Part shown: positions 10,601 to 21,500 of the stretch, one piece after another
Layout: every line of letters begins with the position of its first letter
Position numbering within the stretch: the first letter of the stretch is position 1
Assembly: GCA_028571685.1 (NCBI GenBank)
Contig: CM053154.1
Span: 8,159,501 to 8,223,500, forward strand
Length of the DNA: 64,000 bases
Source of the DNA: Heterohyrax brucei
Lineage: Eukaryota > Chordata > Mammalia > Hyracoidea > Procaviidae
Direction of reading: 5' to 3'
Notes under the pieces: generated by a model
What the model saw: only the letters and a program-made list of their open reading frames with translations
Told to the model about the DNA's origin: nothing
Databases searched by the model: none
Position numbers and translations under genes: made by a program

Positions 10601-13399
10601 GCCCCCGTGAGGGCCAGAGGCAGAGACGCACCGAGTTACCACAGATATGGCCCCCCTGGCACCTGCCTGTGCCTGCGTCCTGAAACCGTGCAGGCCACCA
10701 GTGCTCGGGGGCCACCACAGGGCAAAACTGTGGTTTAGTGTTGACTTTTGCAGAACAGTCGCCTGTCACGGGGACACAGAGCGGACATGGAGTCTCCCTG
10801 TTGACAAGAGCCTATTTAGTGATAACGTTTTGCATTATCAGGCTGTCCTGAATGACCGCCCTTTCTTGCTGCTTGTAACCCCAGTTGAGAATAAAGAAAG
10901 CAGGGCCTCCTCGGAGGACAAACCTTTGCTGCAGAGCTCTGGCCGGCGGGAGCATGGTTTGGCTGGATTCGGAGTGGGTGTTCATTGCCTCTTTATGGCC
11001 CCCTAATTAACAATGCCTCCTTTGAAAGCTGGGCATAGTGGAACTCTTGGATAATTCCCGTTTTTTAGAAGAGGGTAAGAAACAGCTTTTTTCTCTTTTG
11101 GAAATCAAAAGGAAGGGTTGGTCCCAAAATGGAAGGCAACCACAAGAAGCTGAATCTGTGAGCGGTAGTAGTAAGCTTGTATCGGTGATATGTGACCAGA
11201 GGGCATCAGACACCGCAGTCCCTGCTGGTGGCCGGGGGGCAGTGCTTCCTCGCCAGAGCCCTGGGCTTGGAGAGAGTGCAGAGGTCCCCGAGGTCTGCCA
11301 GGGCCCTGCCAGGAGGCAGAACTAGCTGGTGATGCTAGCAGGGAGGGCAATGTCAGTGACTGCTAGGCTTTTGAAGAACTGAAAGGGCAAGAAGAGAACC
11401 TGTGGGTGTCGTGGGTGTCCTGGAGGAAGTGTCTGCAGGGTGCTGCTATCAAAAGGAAGCTCTGGCTTGGTCCCCCTAGCTGGAACCTAGACTCTAGGGG
11501 TGGGTGCTTGCTGGCTGGGGCTGGTGTCTCAGGGCAGGGGAGAGGACAGACGATGAAGCTGGTTCTGTAAGCACTGGAAAAACTGCTCCTCCCACCGCTC
11601 TTAGCGGGGCAAAGTGCTCCTGCTTGATCTAGAACCCTGGCCGGGGTGACAGCAACAGGAAGCCACTCAGCCTGCCCCGGCCCCTGGCCTCGTAGGCTCC
11701 CTGTCACCTCCTGCTGGCAGAGCCTTACAGGAAGCAGATGGCAGTGAGTGTGCAGAGGCCACCTCCAGAGCAAAATGCCCTAGGTGGCCAGGGCCGTAGC
11801 TGAGCTGACTGACCACTGTGGCCTGTGGGTACTGGGCCTGCACAGCTGCACGTAACTCCTCTGTCCGGGCACAGCCCAGGAGGCGTGAGAGTTGTTGTCC
11901 CGCTGTTCTCAGTGGCATACGCATCTCCTTCACTCTTCCTTCAGCGGATTCGGAGCTGGTGTCTGCTGGGTGCCGGTGCTCTGCTTGTCCTTGGGGGTGT
12001 TTCTGTAAGACACTCGCACATAAGCTACTTTCTAGAAAGAGATCTAATGAACAAGTAGACGAGCAGCATGATCCAGGCGAGGACGGGTGCCATAAAGGAA
12101 ATCAGATGGGCCAGTGTGAGAGGTGCAGTGGGAGGCAGAAGAAGGGCCTCTCAGAGGAGGTGGCCGGGCAGAGCACGGAATGATGGGACATGTCAAGCCT
12201 GCCCATCCCGTGAGGGAGAGTGCTGCAGCCAGAGGGGCCAGCAGGAGCAAAGCTGGGGAAGGACACAGAGTCCACGGCACGGCCAGGCTGGGGTGGCAGG
12301 GTACGGGACATGCAGGTGGGGCCCCCAGCAGCCTGGTGGCGCTGGGGCAGTAGGCTGTGGTCGTCAGCTGTGGGAAGCCCGCAGCTGAGATGTGCTGTGA
12401 CTCACCGGGTCCAGGGCGCCCTGAAAGGGCTGCCTTACCTCACCACCCCTGTTGTGTTAAACCTCAGGGCCCTGACCTCAGCCAGCCCCAGGGGGGCTGT
12501 GATGAGAAATGTGTGAGAAGGTGGCACTGAGGCAGGGTGCCCAGCATTTGGAGAGGAGGAAAGAGAAACTGACTTCTTTGTCCCAGAGGGAAACGTCTTC
12601 CCAGGCCCCTTCCCATGCTGCTGAAGGCCTGCCAGTAAAGAAAAAAATGTTGTGAGGGTCAGCAGCAAGTGCAGTGTGGCCACGTGGGGTTGTCTATGCA
12701 CTCTCCATCCTTCCCCTTCCTGCAGTGTCCCCCGACTTCCAGACAGAAGTCTGGGGGCTTCTTTTTTGTTTGGGCACCCGAGGAGGATAAAGAGATGAGG
12801 AGAGGGGCTGGGCTTTGAGAACCCCTTATCTATCATGGTGCCATGTGCCCCCATGAAAGGACAGATCTTGCCTGGAGGCAGGACCACACTCTGGCCCTTT
12901 GGCCCACCCTGCATGTTCCCATGTCCACTCCAAACGAGCAAGCGTTTCCCATGCACCCCTCTGGTACCCAGAACATAGCCCTAACCAAGCATGACCCACC
13001 TAGAGGACCCGGCATTTCTTGCCCACCTGGCGCATAGTCTTGAACAGTGGGTTTTCCAGGAATTGGCAGCAGATAAAAGTGTGAGCAGCTGTCAGGGCAG
13101 AGGAGTCGGGAGGTGCAGTGACCATCCGCTGGACGTGGCCTGCTGACAGAAGGCCTGCCTGAGAGGCAGCACCCGATGTGACAGTGTGTCTGTGGAGAGT
13201 CGTTCAGGAGATAGGGGCTGATTGGGTGGCACTCACTGTTAGGAGATCCAGTTGGAAAGAACTGTGGTTTCACTGTGGCTGATTGGGGACCCCGGAGCCT
13301 CAGGGTGATGCACAAGGGCAGATGAGCCTGAGTGCGCTTGTGCCTGCCGCACACTGAGGACGGCAGAGCGGGAGGGGGTCTGCTTCCTGTCCAGATGGG

Positions 13400-13525
13400 C
13401 CAGACATGGCGGGCAGGTCACTGTCCCCTCTAGGCCTCAGTGTCCTCTTGTGTGCTGTGGGGATTAAGCCAGGAGATATGTCTGGAAGCCCTTAGCACAG
13501 TCCTGGTGAGCAGGCAACGCCTAGG
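13400..13525 (+). mobile_element. MIR SINE fragment
   Basis: It shows CAGGTCACTGTCCCCTCTAG, GCCTCAGTGTCCTCTTGTGT and a downstream GCCCTTAGCACAGTCCTGGT, in MIR order. Confidence 0.65.
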
Positions 13526-14029
13526 AAGCGGCGCAGTCACCATCAACAGGCCTGGTGAATGGCAGCCCTTTGGCGGCGCTGCGGTCAGTGTCCGGGCTGT
13601 CATGTCACTGTCCTTATTGCTGTTTCTTGGACCAGGGTCACTGTTTCATTTGTCTCATTAGCTGGACAGGCAGCTTGTGAGGAGGAGGCAGCCCTCTTTC
13701 CCTCATCCCAGGATGGGAAGTGGGAGCTGGATCCAGAGAGCTGGTAGCAGCTGCCTGGGCCTCCCCTGGGCCGGGCCTCCCCTGGGCCACCCCACCCCGG
13801 GAGGAGGGAAGTGGGGAGCCTTCCCAGACCCGGGTGTCAGGAGGGCTTCAGGCGGGCTGTGACCATGCAGGTGACATGAACAGAGACACACGCTCCTGTA
13901 AATAGCCTCTGAGGGGTCGCTGTCTCCATCCTGGAAGCAGGGTACCTCTAGCTGAGTCTCAGGGGCACACTCTGGCACCACATGGTGGAAGCAGAGCGTG
14001 AGCTGGAGCACGAGCTGCGTGTGTGGCTT

Positions 14030-14283
14030 TCAGTGTTCTGGTGGCCACACTGTGAAGGAGGAAAACGGAGGACAGTCATTTTGACACCATCTTTTATTTG
14101 GCCCAACATACCCAAATACGACCATTTCAGCCTGTAATCAGCATAAGCAAGTCACAAGTGAGTGTTTCACATTCTTTTCACAGCAGACTTCCCAATCTGC
14201 CGGCGTACACAGCAGAACCTGCCGTGTTCTAGGGCTTGGTTGCTGTCCGTGGCTGGTGGCCCCCCTGTTGGACAGTTGGGGAC
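14030..14283 (+). mobile_element. ancient hAT-like DNA transposon fragment
   Basis: The order of blocks matches a widespread non-autonomous mammalian DNA transposon: GTGTTCTGGTGGCCACACTG, then CATCTTTTATTTGGCCCAAC, TTTCAGCCTGTAATCAGCAT, and a terminus of the type GTGGCTGGTGGCCCCCCTGT followed by TGGACAG. I do not name the subfamily because I could not compare with a library. Confidence 0.55.
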
Positions 14284-15513
14284 AGGTCACTGGCCCCCAG
14301 TCTCACTACATTCAGTGGCCAGGCTGGCCGCCTTGGAATTCATGGCATAAGCAGGAAGGAAGTGTTGGAGGGGTTGGGTGGAGGGGGCAACGCGTCAGCG
14401 TTGAGCTGGGGTCAAGTGTGTCAGCTCTGCCACCAAGACCCCTTTCCTTCAGGAGTCGGAAGTGCCAGCGGGTAAAGGTGAACAGCCCTGGCTCTGACGT
14501 GCTGAGCGCTCTGAGGCTGCGTTCCCGTCGGGGATGGCTGCAGGGAAGAACAGGTCCCCAGGAGGCCCCACTGGTGAGCCCTGGGGTGCCTGAGGCCACT
14601 GCAGAGCTTTGGTTCCGTGCTGCACTCTGGGGGACAGGAAGGGTCGTAGAGGCCCCAAGGGGGTCAGTTCCCTGTGTGGGCTGCCTTCGTCTCCAGGGGT
14701 CTCCTTTCTGCTGTAGCTGTTGTCCCCATGGAGCCCCAGGCACTCTGGTGTCAGTGGTGGCGGGCCAGGTGGGCTGGAGGAGACCGTGTGGCACTAAGTA
14801 GGTGGGGGAGGAAGCTGGGTGTGTCCCGTAGGGTCCAGATGGTGATGCCGGCAGGAGAAGCTTTGCAGGACCGAGCCCCTTCGGCTTTCCCATACTTAGG
14901 GTGACGCAGCGCCTGAGTACCCACTGACCAGGCTGTGCACAGCTGACCTCTCACTTGAACCCAGCTCTAATCCTCCAGCAGTGAGCCTGAGCCTCAAGGG
15001 GGAGGGACAGGTGTCTGGGAGCCCAGGGGTGGGACATAGAAGGGAGGCCACTGGCCATAAAGAAGGTTCCAGAGCGGGCCTGGCAGCCTCCTTACCACAG
15101 TTTTCCTGGAAAATTGTATCTGTGGCTCTTGCCTTCCCCACCCTGCCAGAAGGGGTTTATAGGAATGCTGACTCTATAGTGTCTTTGACCTGGGAGCTGC
15201 CCTGCCCACCGTGGGAACCTTCTGGGTCCCGATACTCCTGTGGCCAGCAACCTTGTAAACTGGTTCATATCATCCTGAGGTGTTGGAGGGCCAGCTGGAT
15301 CCAAGTGGCTGAACTTGGGGTCTCAGGGGAGATCAGCATGTGTAAAACATGTCCCCACGTTCGAGAAGCTTGTGGGCCCCAGGGAAGGGGGTAGGTAGGG
15401 TCACCTGACTGTATGCGGGTGTTGCCATGGCAGTATCAGAGGGAGAACCCCAGGCACGGCTCCTGCCGTGTGACAGTCCGGGGTCTCCAGAGACACAGGA
15501 TGTACGTGTGTAG

Positions 15514-15805
15514 GCCGTGGGGGTCAGTGGTGGGATTCTCGCCTTCTGTGTGGGAGACCAGGCTTCAGTTCCTGGCCTGTGTGTGTCACGTGCAGCCGCC
15601 ACACGGAAGTCAAGGGAGGCTTGTGGGATGCTGTGATGTTGGACAGGCTTCGACAGAGCTTCCAGACCAAGAGGAAAGAGGAAGAAAGGCCTGGCAGTCT
15701 ACTTGAGAAAATCAGCCAGCGAGAGAACCCAGTGGATCACAGCAGACCAATTCCATGGTGCGTGGTTTCCCCGTGAGTTGGAGAACAACTTGGTAGCAGC
15801 TAATG
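15514..15805 (+). mobile_element. afrotherian SINE with tRNA-Gly-like head
   Basis: The 5' part (about 15,514-15,585) matches a tRNA-Gly layout: GGGTCAGTGGTGGGATTCTC (A box), then GTGTGGGAGACCAGGCTTCA and a B box GCTTCAGTTCCTGGCC. The body follows with GACAGGCTTCGACAGAGCTT, GAAAGGCCTGGCAGTCTACT and AAATCAGCCAGCGAGAGAAC. The tail is degraded (GTGAGTTGGAGAACAACTTG, then GTAGCAGCTAA). An AT-rich stretch (15,810-15,865) lies beyond it. The missing cloverleaf and the long body show it is a SINE, not a tRNA gene. Confidence 0.8.
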
Positions 15806-16184
15806 GCAGCCTTATACATATACATGTGTAGGTTTGCATACATATATTTAAATCTATATATTTAGAGAAAGGAAGTGATTTCTTTTGAAGAATGAGCCCG
15901 TGTGATGGTGGTGGCTGGCCAGTCTGAAATTTGCAGGGCACTCGGCGAGCTGAAAACTCAGCAGAATTTCAGCACTGCAGTCTTAGGGCAGAATTGCTTT
16001 CCTCTTTTGAGAAGCCTCCGTTTTTGCTCGTAGGGTCTTCAATGGATGGATGAGGCCCGGCTACACCGTTGAGGGATCATCTCCTTTAAGTCAGCCTTCA
16101 CGGCAGCATCTAGACCAGGGTTTGACCAAATAGCTGGGACCTGGGACCCAGCCACATTCACATGTGAAATTCGCCATCACGGTG

Positions 16185-16318
16185 ATGAAGTGTGAGCACC
16201 TGTCAGGAGGGCAGACTCTGCCTGTCACCACTGTCCCTGCAGCCCTGCTTGCAGTCCCTGGCCCGGGGTATTTGTTCCCTGAGGACTCACTGAGCAAATG
16301 AATGAAGTGCGAATGAGC
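16185..16318 (+). mobile_element. LINE2 3' end
   Basis: It shows the L2-style tail: CAGTCCCTGGCCCGGGGTAT, then CTCACTGAGCAAATGAATGA and a final GAATGAGC stretch. The copy is short and ancient. Confidence 0.55.
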
Positions 16319-17439
16319 AGAAGCATAGGGCCTGGATTCTTCCCAAGAGGGCAGAGCAGCTCCTGGGTTAGAGACACTCAGTAAGCCAAGAAGACAGTGC
16401 TGTGCACGGCGCTCAGGGCTGTGTTCGTAGGCTGTCCCAGCCCTGGAAAGGTGCTGGTGCCATCGCTGTCCTACCCAGGAGAAGCAGAGGTGCAGAGCGG
16501 CAGCTGGGGTCCCAACATGGCAGATCCAGGGATGGCCCTGCTTGTCCCACTCCCTGTCAGAGGCTGGGCAGGGGGCCAGCCGCTCTTGTCTTGTATGTCA
16601 CCACAGGGCCCCAGGTCAGCAGGATCTGGAGTCACCCTGCCTGCCCTCAGTGTGATAGGCCATTCTGGGGCAGAGCTGGCCCCAGAAACGTGGGCACCCT
16701 CAAGGGGAGGACAGCCAAGTAGCTGACTCCAGGGGTTGCTGCCCAGTTGCAGGACAGAAGCTGGCCTTGCCCAAGCTCGCCTTGCCCAGCCATCTGTCAT
16801 AACTGTCTAGACGGCCAGAGGTGACAGTTGTCACCATCTTGGAGGAAGCAGCTAAAATTGGATTCTGACTGAAACCTGAAACTGGAGTTTGAAGCGGTGA
16901 CACTGAGCTGGCCACTCAAGACCCCTGGCAGTGGCCTTGGTGAAGCCCAGGAGCCTGGGTCTCAGCAGAGGTGGTGACAGGATGTGAGAGGGATGGCTTC
17001 CTGATGCTTTGGCCTTGGGCCCTGGAGAGACCTCGTGATGCGGGAGAGTGGCTAGGAGACTGTCCCAGAGCTGTCCGCCAGGAGAAGGAGAAACGCCAGG
17101 CATGCGTGTCCCGACCCCTTGGTTCTCTTTGGGGCCTGGCTGCCGGGTGGAGCTGGACTCGCCTTTGCCTCCAGGAGCTGGTGCCTGCCTCCTCTCTGGG
17201 CTTGTAGATCCCGTAGTGGGGAGCCAGGACTTGCCACCAGCCTCTTCAGCCGCCTGGGCCTGTCTGACGCAGCAGGTCCTGGGTTGTGGACACTCACAAG
17301 AGCCCTCTGGGGGTTGTAATGTGATACCTGTCTGTTTTTCGTTAGCATTCTGGTGACAGCAGTGGTCAGCAATCATAGTAGCCCATGTCACCTCAGGCCA
17401 TCTCGAGCAGTGCGGTTGACACACCACAGCCTACCGGCC

Positions 17440-17645
17440 ACAGCTGTCAGCAGCCCATTGTAAAGTTTTATTGAACAGAGCCACACCCACCTGTTTCCAT
17501 GCTGTCTGTGGCTGCTTGTAGGCCACAGCATCGGGGTGCAGTAGGGCCCGTGTGGGGTGGTTACAGCAGAGGCCGCGTGGCCCACAAAGCCTAAAATGTT
17601 TACTTTATGGCCCTTTGAGAAAAGTGTGCCAGCCCCTGTTTTGAT
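17440..17645. mobile_element. hAT-Charlie-type MER element
   Basis: It reads TAAAGTTTTATTGAACAGAG, CCACACCCACCTGTTTCCAT, GGCTGCTTGTAGGCCACAGC, then CCCACAAAGCCTAAAATGTT and TTTACTTTATGGCCCTTTGA and a terminal CCAGCCCCTG. This order is typical of a common non-autonomous hAT-Charlie element of placental mammals. Confidence 0.75.
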
Positions 17646-18879
17646 GGGCCCGTGCCTCAGTTTCCCTATTGAGAAGGTGACTGGAATTTGCTTGTTAATT
17701 TCTCTGTGAAACTGAGCACCTCTTGGGCCAGGGGCTGTCACCCTGTGTGTCAGAGTGTGGCCTGCCAGACCCTTCTGGATCTCCCAGGGGCAGACAGGGG
17801 CGCAGTGGCCACGAGAGGAAGATTGAGCTGTGGAGGGGTGCCCAGTATCTGTGAGTTCTGGTTGATGGGGGTCCTGGCGTTGGAGTCACTCTGTAGTTCA
17901 CATATCTCAGTGCACAGACTCGTGATTTGTGAAAGCAAAGCCGCATTCTCTGGGTGGCACTGCCCTGGGGCCGCTTGTCCAGTCCTGCTGGGATGGTCTT
18001 TCTAGGCTCCTCTGAGTGGCCACCACGCTTGAGAACAGCACAGACCAGGGCAAGGACTGCACATGTCCTCTGTGGTCACTCACTGCCCCACGCCTCTTGA
18101 GGACTTTTGGTGGGCTGTTCTCCTAAGTCTGGTGCAACAAATCCAGAGGAAAACAGCACGGGTTCAAGACAAACCCCCACCTGTGAATTTCTCCCTGGCT
18201 GGGATTCAGATGTGGTCTGGCCCTGAGGTGGACACCAAACTTGGAAGTTGTCGGAGGAGATTAACATTGTGGGAAGCGAGCCTTGGCCCAGAGAGGTGGC
18301 TTTTAAAGCTCTGAGAAACTAAAGGTAGGGACAATTGGCTCAGAAGTTTAAAAGCCGCAGATGGCCATGGGTTTTGTCCTGCGTTCTCGTGGCCCTGTGG
18401 CCAAAACCGCCCTGTGTCTGAGGAGCTGCCATGGCCAGCCCAGAGTGGAGGCCCTTGGGGACCAGGAATGCAGTCAGGGAGGGTCTCAGTGCACCCCTGT
18501 CTGATGGGAACCACACCCAGCTCACTTTTGGTATAGACCGTGGGTGGTGGTGGTGTTTTAAGTGTAGTAAACATGCTTCTAAGAAAACATTTACCGTTTC
18601 AACAACCTCCTTTGAAGCTGATTGTGAGCAGATGGGGCACACAGAGGCTGAGCACACATGCTGCTGCCACCCCTCTAAGTCCTCTTCCCCGCCTTGGCCT
18701 CTGGGTGCCACCCAGCAGGTGAGACAGGTATGGGGTGTCTGTAACCAAGGAGCAGGAGACTGGGGGGCTCCCAGGTTTTCAAAACAGTTTGGCTGCACAG
18801 GCTAGGCAAAATCAGCGAGCCTTCGCCACCTGAGCTGAGCTCCTGCTCTGCACGGGCCAGGTCTGCCTGCTGCCTGGTT

Positions 18880-18962
18880 TGTAAATAAAGTTTTATTGGA
18901 ACGCAGCCCTGCCTATTTGTGTACGTGTCATCTGTGGCTTTGTGCGTACTCCATAATCAGGT
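18880..18962. mobile_element. hAT-Charlie-type MER fragment (second copy)
   Basis: TTTGTAAATAAAGTTTTATT and GGAACGCAGCCCTGCCTATT match the same element as the copy at 17,440. Only the 5' part of this orientation is recognisable. Confidence 0.7.
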
Positions 18963-19149
18963 CTGAGCAGTGCCCAGGTGCCACAGTGGGGCAGGGGGCG
19001 AGTCACTACGCCCCCACCCCTTGCCGTAAGCAGTAGGCTGAGTGCAGGTGGAGTGAGAGGCGTGGGCTGAGCTGAGGCCCCAGAGCAGCCTGGGTCCCAA
19101 AGGGGGAAGACTGGCTGATGATAACGAAATTGTCAACAGTTCTACAGCT

Positions 19150-19270
19150 CACTCTGTGGGCGCTGTTAGCTCGTGTGTTCCCCAGGTCACCCCCGTGAGA
19201 CCCATAGTGTTGTTGTCAAGGCCACAGAGCCAGTCGATGGCAGGTCCGGGGCTTGGATCTGGCTGTGTGG
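19150..19270 (-). mobile_element. MIR SINE
   Basis: This is the reverse complement of the MIR core: GTCAAGGCCACAGAGCCAGT, CGATGGCAGGTCCGGGGCTT and GGATCTGGCTG. Confidence 0.6.
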
Positions 19271-19430
19271 CTGAGTGTGCGTGCTTGGCTGGTGTGGCAC
19301 ACAGATTCGGCTGAGGTCCTGCAGGCTGGAGAAGATTCTGTCGGGGACCTGAGGAGGAAAGTGGGGCAGCAGTTTCCTCCCGTGTAAAGTGCGAAGGGTG
19401 ACATCATTTTTCTGCTGTGTGCTGTTACGT

Positions 19431-20352
19431 CTTTTTTTTTTTTCTTTAAATGTTTTATTGTGCTTTCAGTGAAAGTTTACAGTCCAAGTCAAGCTTGCAC
19501 ACACTGCCGTGGAAATCTGTCTGCTCTCGCCACCCTGTAAGGGCACACTAATCCTTGTCGCCCTGTATTTCCTGTGTCCCTTCAACCAGTTCCTGTCCCC
19601 CTCTGCCTTCTTGTCTCAGCTCTAGACAGGAGCTGTCCAGTTAGTTTCATGTGTCTCCTTAAGCCAACAAGCACACTCTTTGCCAGTATCGTTTTTATGT
19701 CTTTTATAGGCCACTCCAGTGTTTGCCTGAAGAGCTGGCTTCAGGAATGACTTCTGTTCTGGGCTAGCAGGGAATCCAGTGGCCCTGTCTCCTGGGGACC
19801 CTCCAGTTTGCCGGACCATCAAGTCTGGTCTTTGTAATAGAGTCTGAGATCTGCACACCCATGTTTCTCCTGCTATGTCAGGGCAGTCGGTGGTGGTGGC
19901 CAGGGACCGTCTAGTTCTTCTGGTCTCAAGTTAGTGTAGTCTCTGGATCATGTAGCCCTTTCTGCCTCTTGGGCTAATATTTTCCTTGTGTCTTTGATTC
20001 TTTCATTCTTCTCTGCTCCGGGTGGGTTGGGACCAATTGATGCTACTTAGGTGGCTGCTTGCTAGCTTTTAAGATTTCAGGTGCCACTCACTGAAGTGGT
20101 GTAAGAACATTTTCTTTAAAAAACTTCATTATGTCGATTGACCTAGATGTCTGCGGAAACTATGGTTCTCAGATTCCTGTCCCTGCTACTCTGCCATTAG
20201 AAGTGTTGGGGTATGTTTGGGAAACCTGTTAGCCTTTGGGTTTAGTCCGGCTATGCTGGCCTCTCTTCTAGTGTACGCTGGCCCCAGGTTCACCTGATTC
20301 AGTCCTTGTCGACTGTCCCATCGGTGAATACCCTTCCCCCGCCCCCTTTCCT
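19431..20352 (-). mobile_element. L1 LINE 3' region, afrotherian type, antisense to FAM53B
   Basis: A poly(T) run (19,431-19,443), which is the poly(A) tail read on this strand, leads into TTTATTGTGCTTTCAGTGAA and AGTTTACAGTCCAAGTCAAG. Later markers are TCTAGACAGGAGCTGTCCAG, GACCATCAAGTCTGGTCTTT, GTTCTTCTGGTCTCAAGTTA and GGTGCCACTCACTGAAGTGG. The order is colinear with the copy at 34,357. It is a 5'-truncated insertion with no coding part visible. Confidence 0.85.
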
Positions 20353-20819
20353 CCAGCCGTTAGGTCTCGAGGGTGGAACGCAGCCCTGGAGGCCTGCTGG
20401 CTCCCTGACCCATTGTGCAGCCTGGTTCTGCCTGCAGTGGGTGAAACAAGTCCAGTTTGTCCGAGACCCCACACATCCCTGGTGCTCCGCCGGTCCCAGG
20501 CCTCTGCCCTGGGCTCTCTGGGACTCATGCTTCTCAGAGGTCACGCAGGCCTTGTTGGGGTGACGTCCTCAGAGCCCAGGTATGCCTGTGTGCCCCCGGG
20601 AAGAGAAAAGAGCTTGGACGTCTGGGCCTGGACCCGTGGCAGCACACCTTTGGAGAAATGCCAGTTGATAGATCACGAGGGTGAGGCATGTGGCAGGGAC
20701 ATCAGAGGTTGCGTGGTACCTCTGGCTGCAACCTCCTTGGCTGGCACGGCACAGAATGTGGCCGAGTCTTCCACCTGCCTGACAGGAGCCCACCCCCCAA
20801 ACATGGGTGGTGTCTTCGG

Positions 20820-21113
20820 TGTTGTTGTTAGGTGCCATCAAGTCGCTTCTGACTCATAGTGACCCTACACACAACAGAGCGAAGCCCTCCCTGGTCCTGA
20901 GCCTCCTCACAGTCACTGTCATGCTTGAGTCCGTCCCTGCGGCCACCGTGTCAGTCCGTGTTGTCAAGCGTCTTCCTGTTGTCGGTGATCCTGCAGTCCA
21001 CCCAGAATGGTGTCCTGCAAGGACTGATCCCTCCTGATAACACATCCAAACTGGTCTCACCGTCTCTTCTGCCAAGCAGCATTCTGGCTGTCCTTCTAGT
21101 CTTAACAATCTGG
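20820..21113 (-). mobile_element. RTE-type LINE 3' end, antisense to FAM53B
   Basis: It opens with TTGTTGTTAGGTGCCATCAA and CTGACTCATAGTGACCCTAC, the reverse complement of the RTE tail. ACTGATCCCTCCTGATAACA and CAAGCAGCATTCTGGCTGTC correspond to the 3' end of the reverse-transcriptase frame. The frame is broken by substitutions and stops. Confidence 0.82.
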
Positions 21114-21339
21114 TTGTCTTCAGTGTGGTATCTAGCAAAGCCCCGTCCCAGGCTGCTAGCCTGCCCTTGTGCCTGTGCCTTCTGCTGCCTGGGGTTGAAG
21201 ACAGGAACCCACTGCTTCTTTCTGGGTCTCCAGAATGCCCACCCTTTGTCATGGTCTCCAGTGTGGCGGCCCACATGTCACGGCTGCTTTTAGTGGCCAA
21301 GAAGCAAAGGAGTCTGTAAGAGAATGCCTTCCAGTCTGC

Positions 21340-21500
21340 TGCTGGCTGAGAGCCTGGATGCAGATGTAGCTCAGTCATTGCCTTTCCTGTGCCTCAGTTT
21401 TCTCATCTATAAAATGGGAATAATAATAGGGTTGTCTTGCTATGTGCTGTTGTGTCTTGTGTGTGAGATGGAAGTTAATCTTATTTAACAAGTGCTCAAT
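21340..21500 (+). mobile_element. MIR SINE
   Basis: The MIR body includes TGTGCCTCAGTTTTCTCATC and TATAAAATGGGAATAATAAT. A 3' part AACAAGTGCTCAATTCATGG is also MIR-like. Confidence 0.75.

Noticed and set aside
15514-15585. tRNA-Gly gene
   Set aside because: A and B boxes are present, but stems do not pair well, the sequence runs directly into a SINE body, and a related body occurs elsewhere in the window (37,891).
15805-15870. TATA-box promoter in TACATATATTTAAATCTATATAT
   Set aside because: It is the AT-rich tail region of a SINE with no transcript or start-site evidence.
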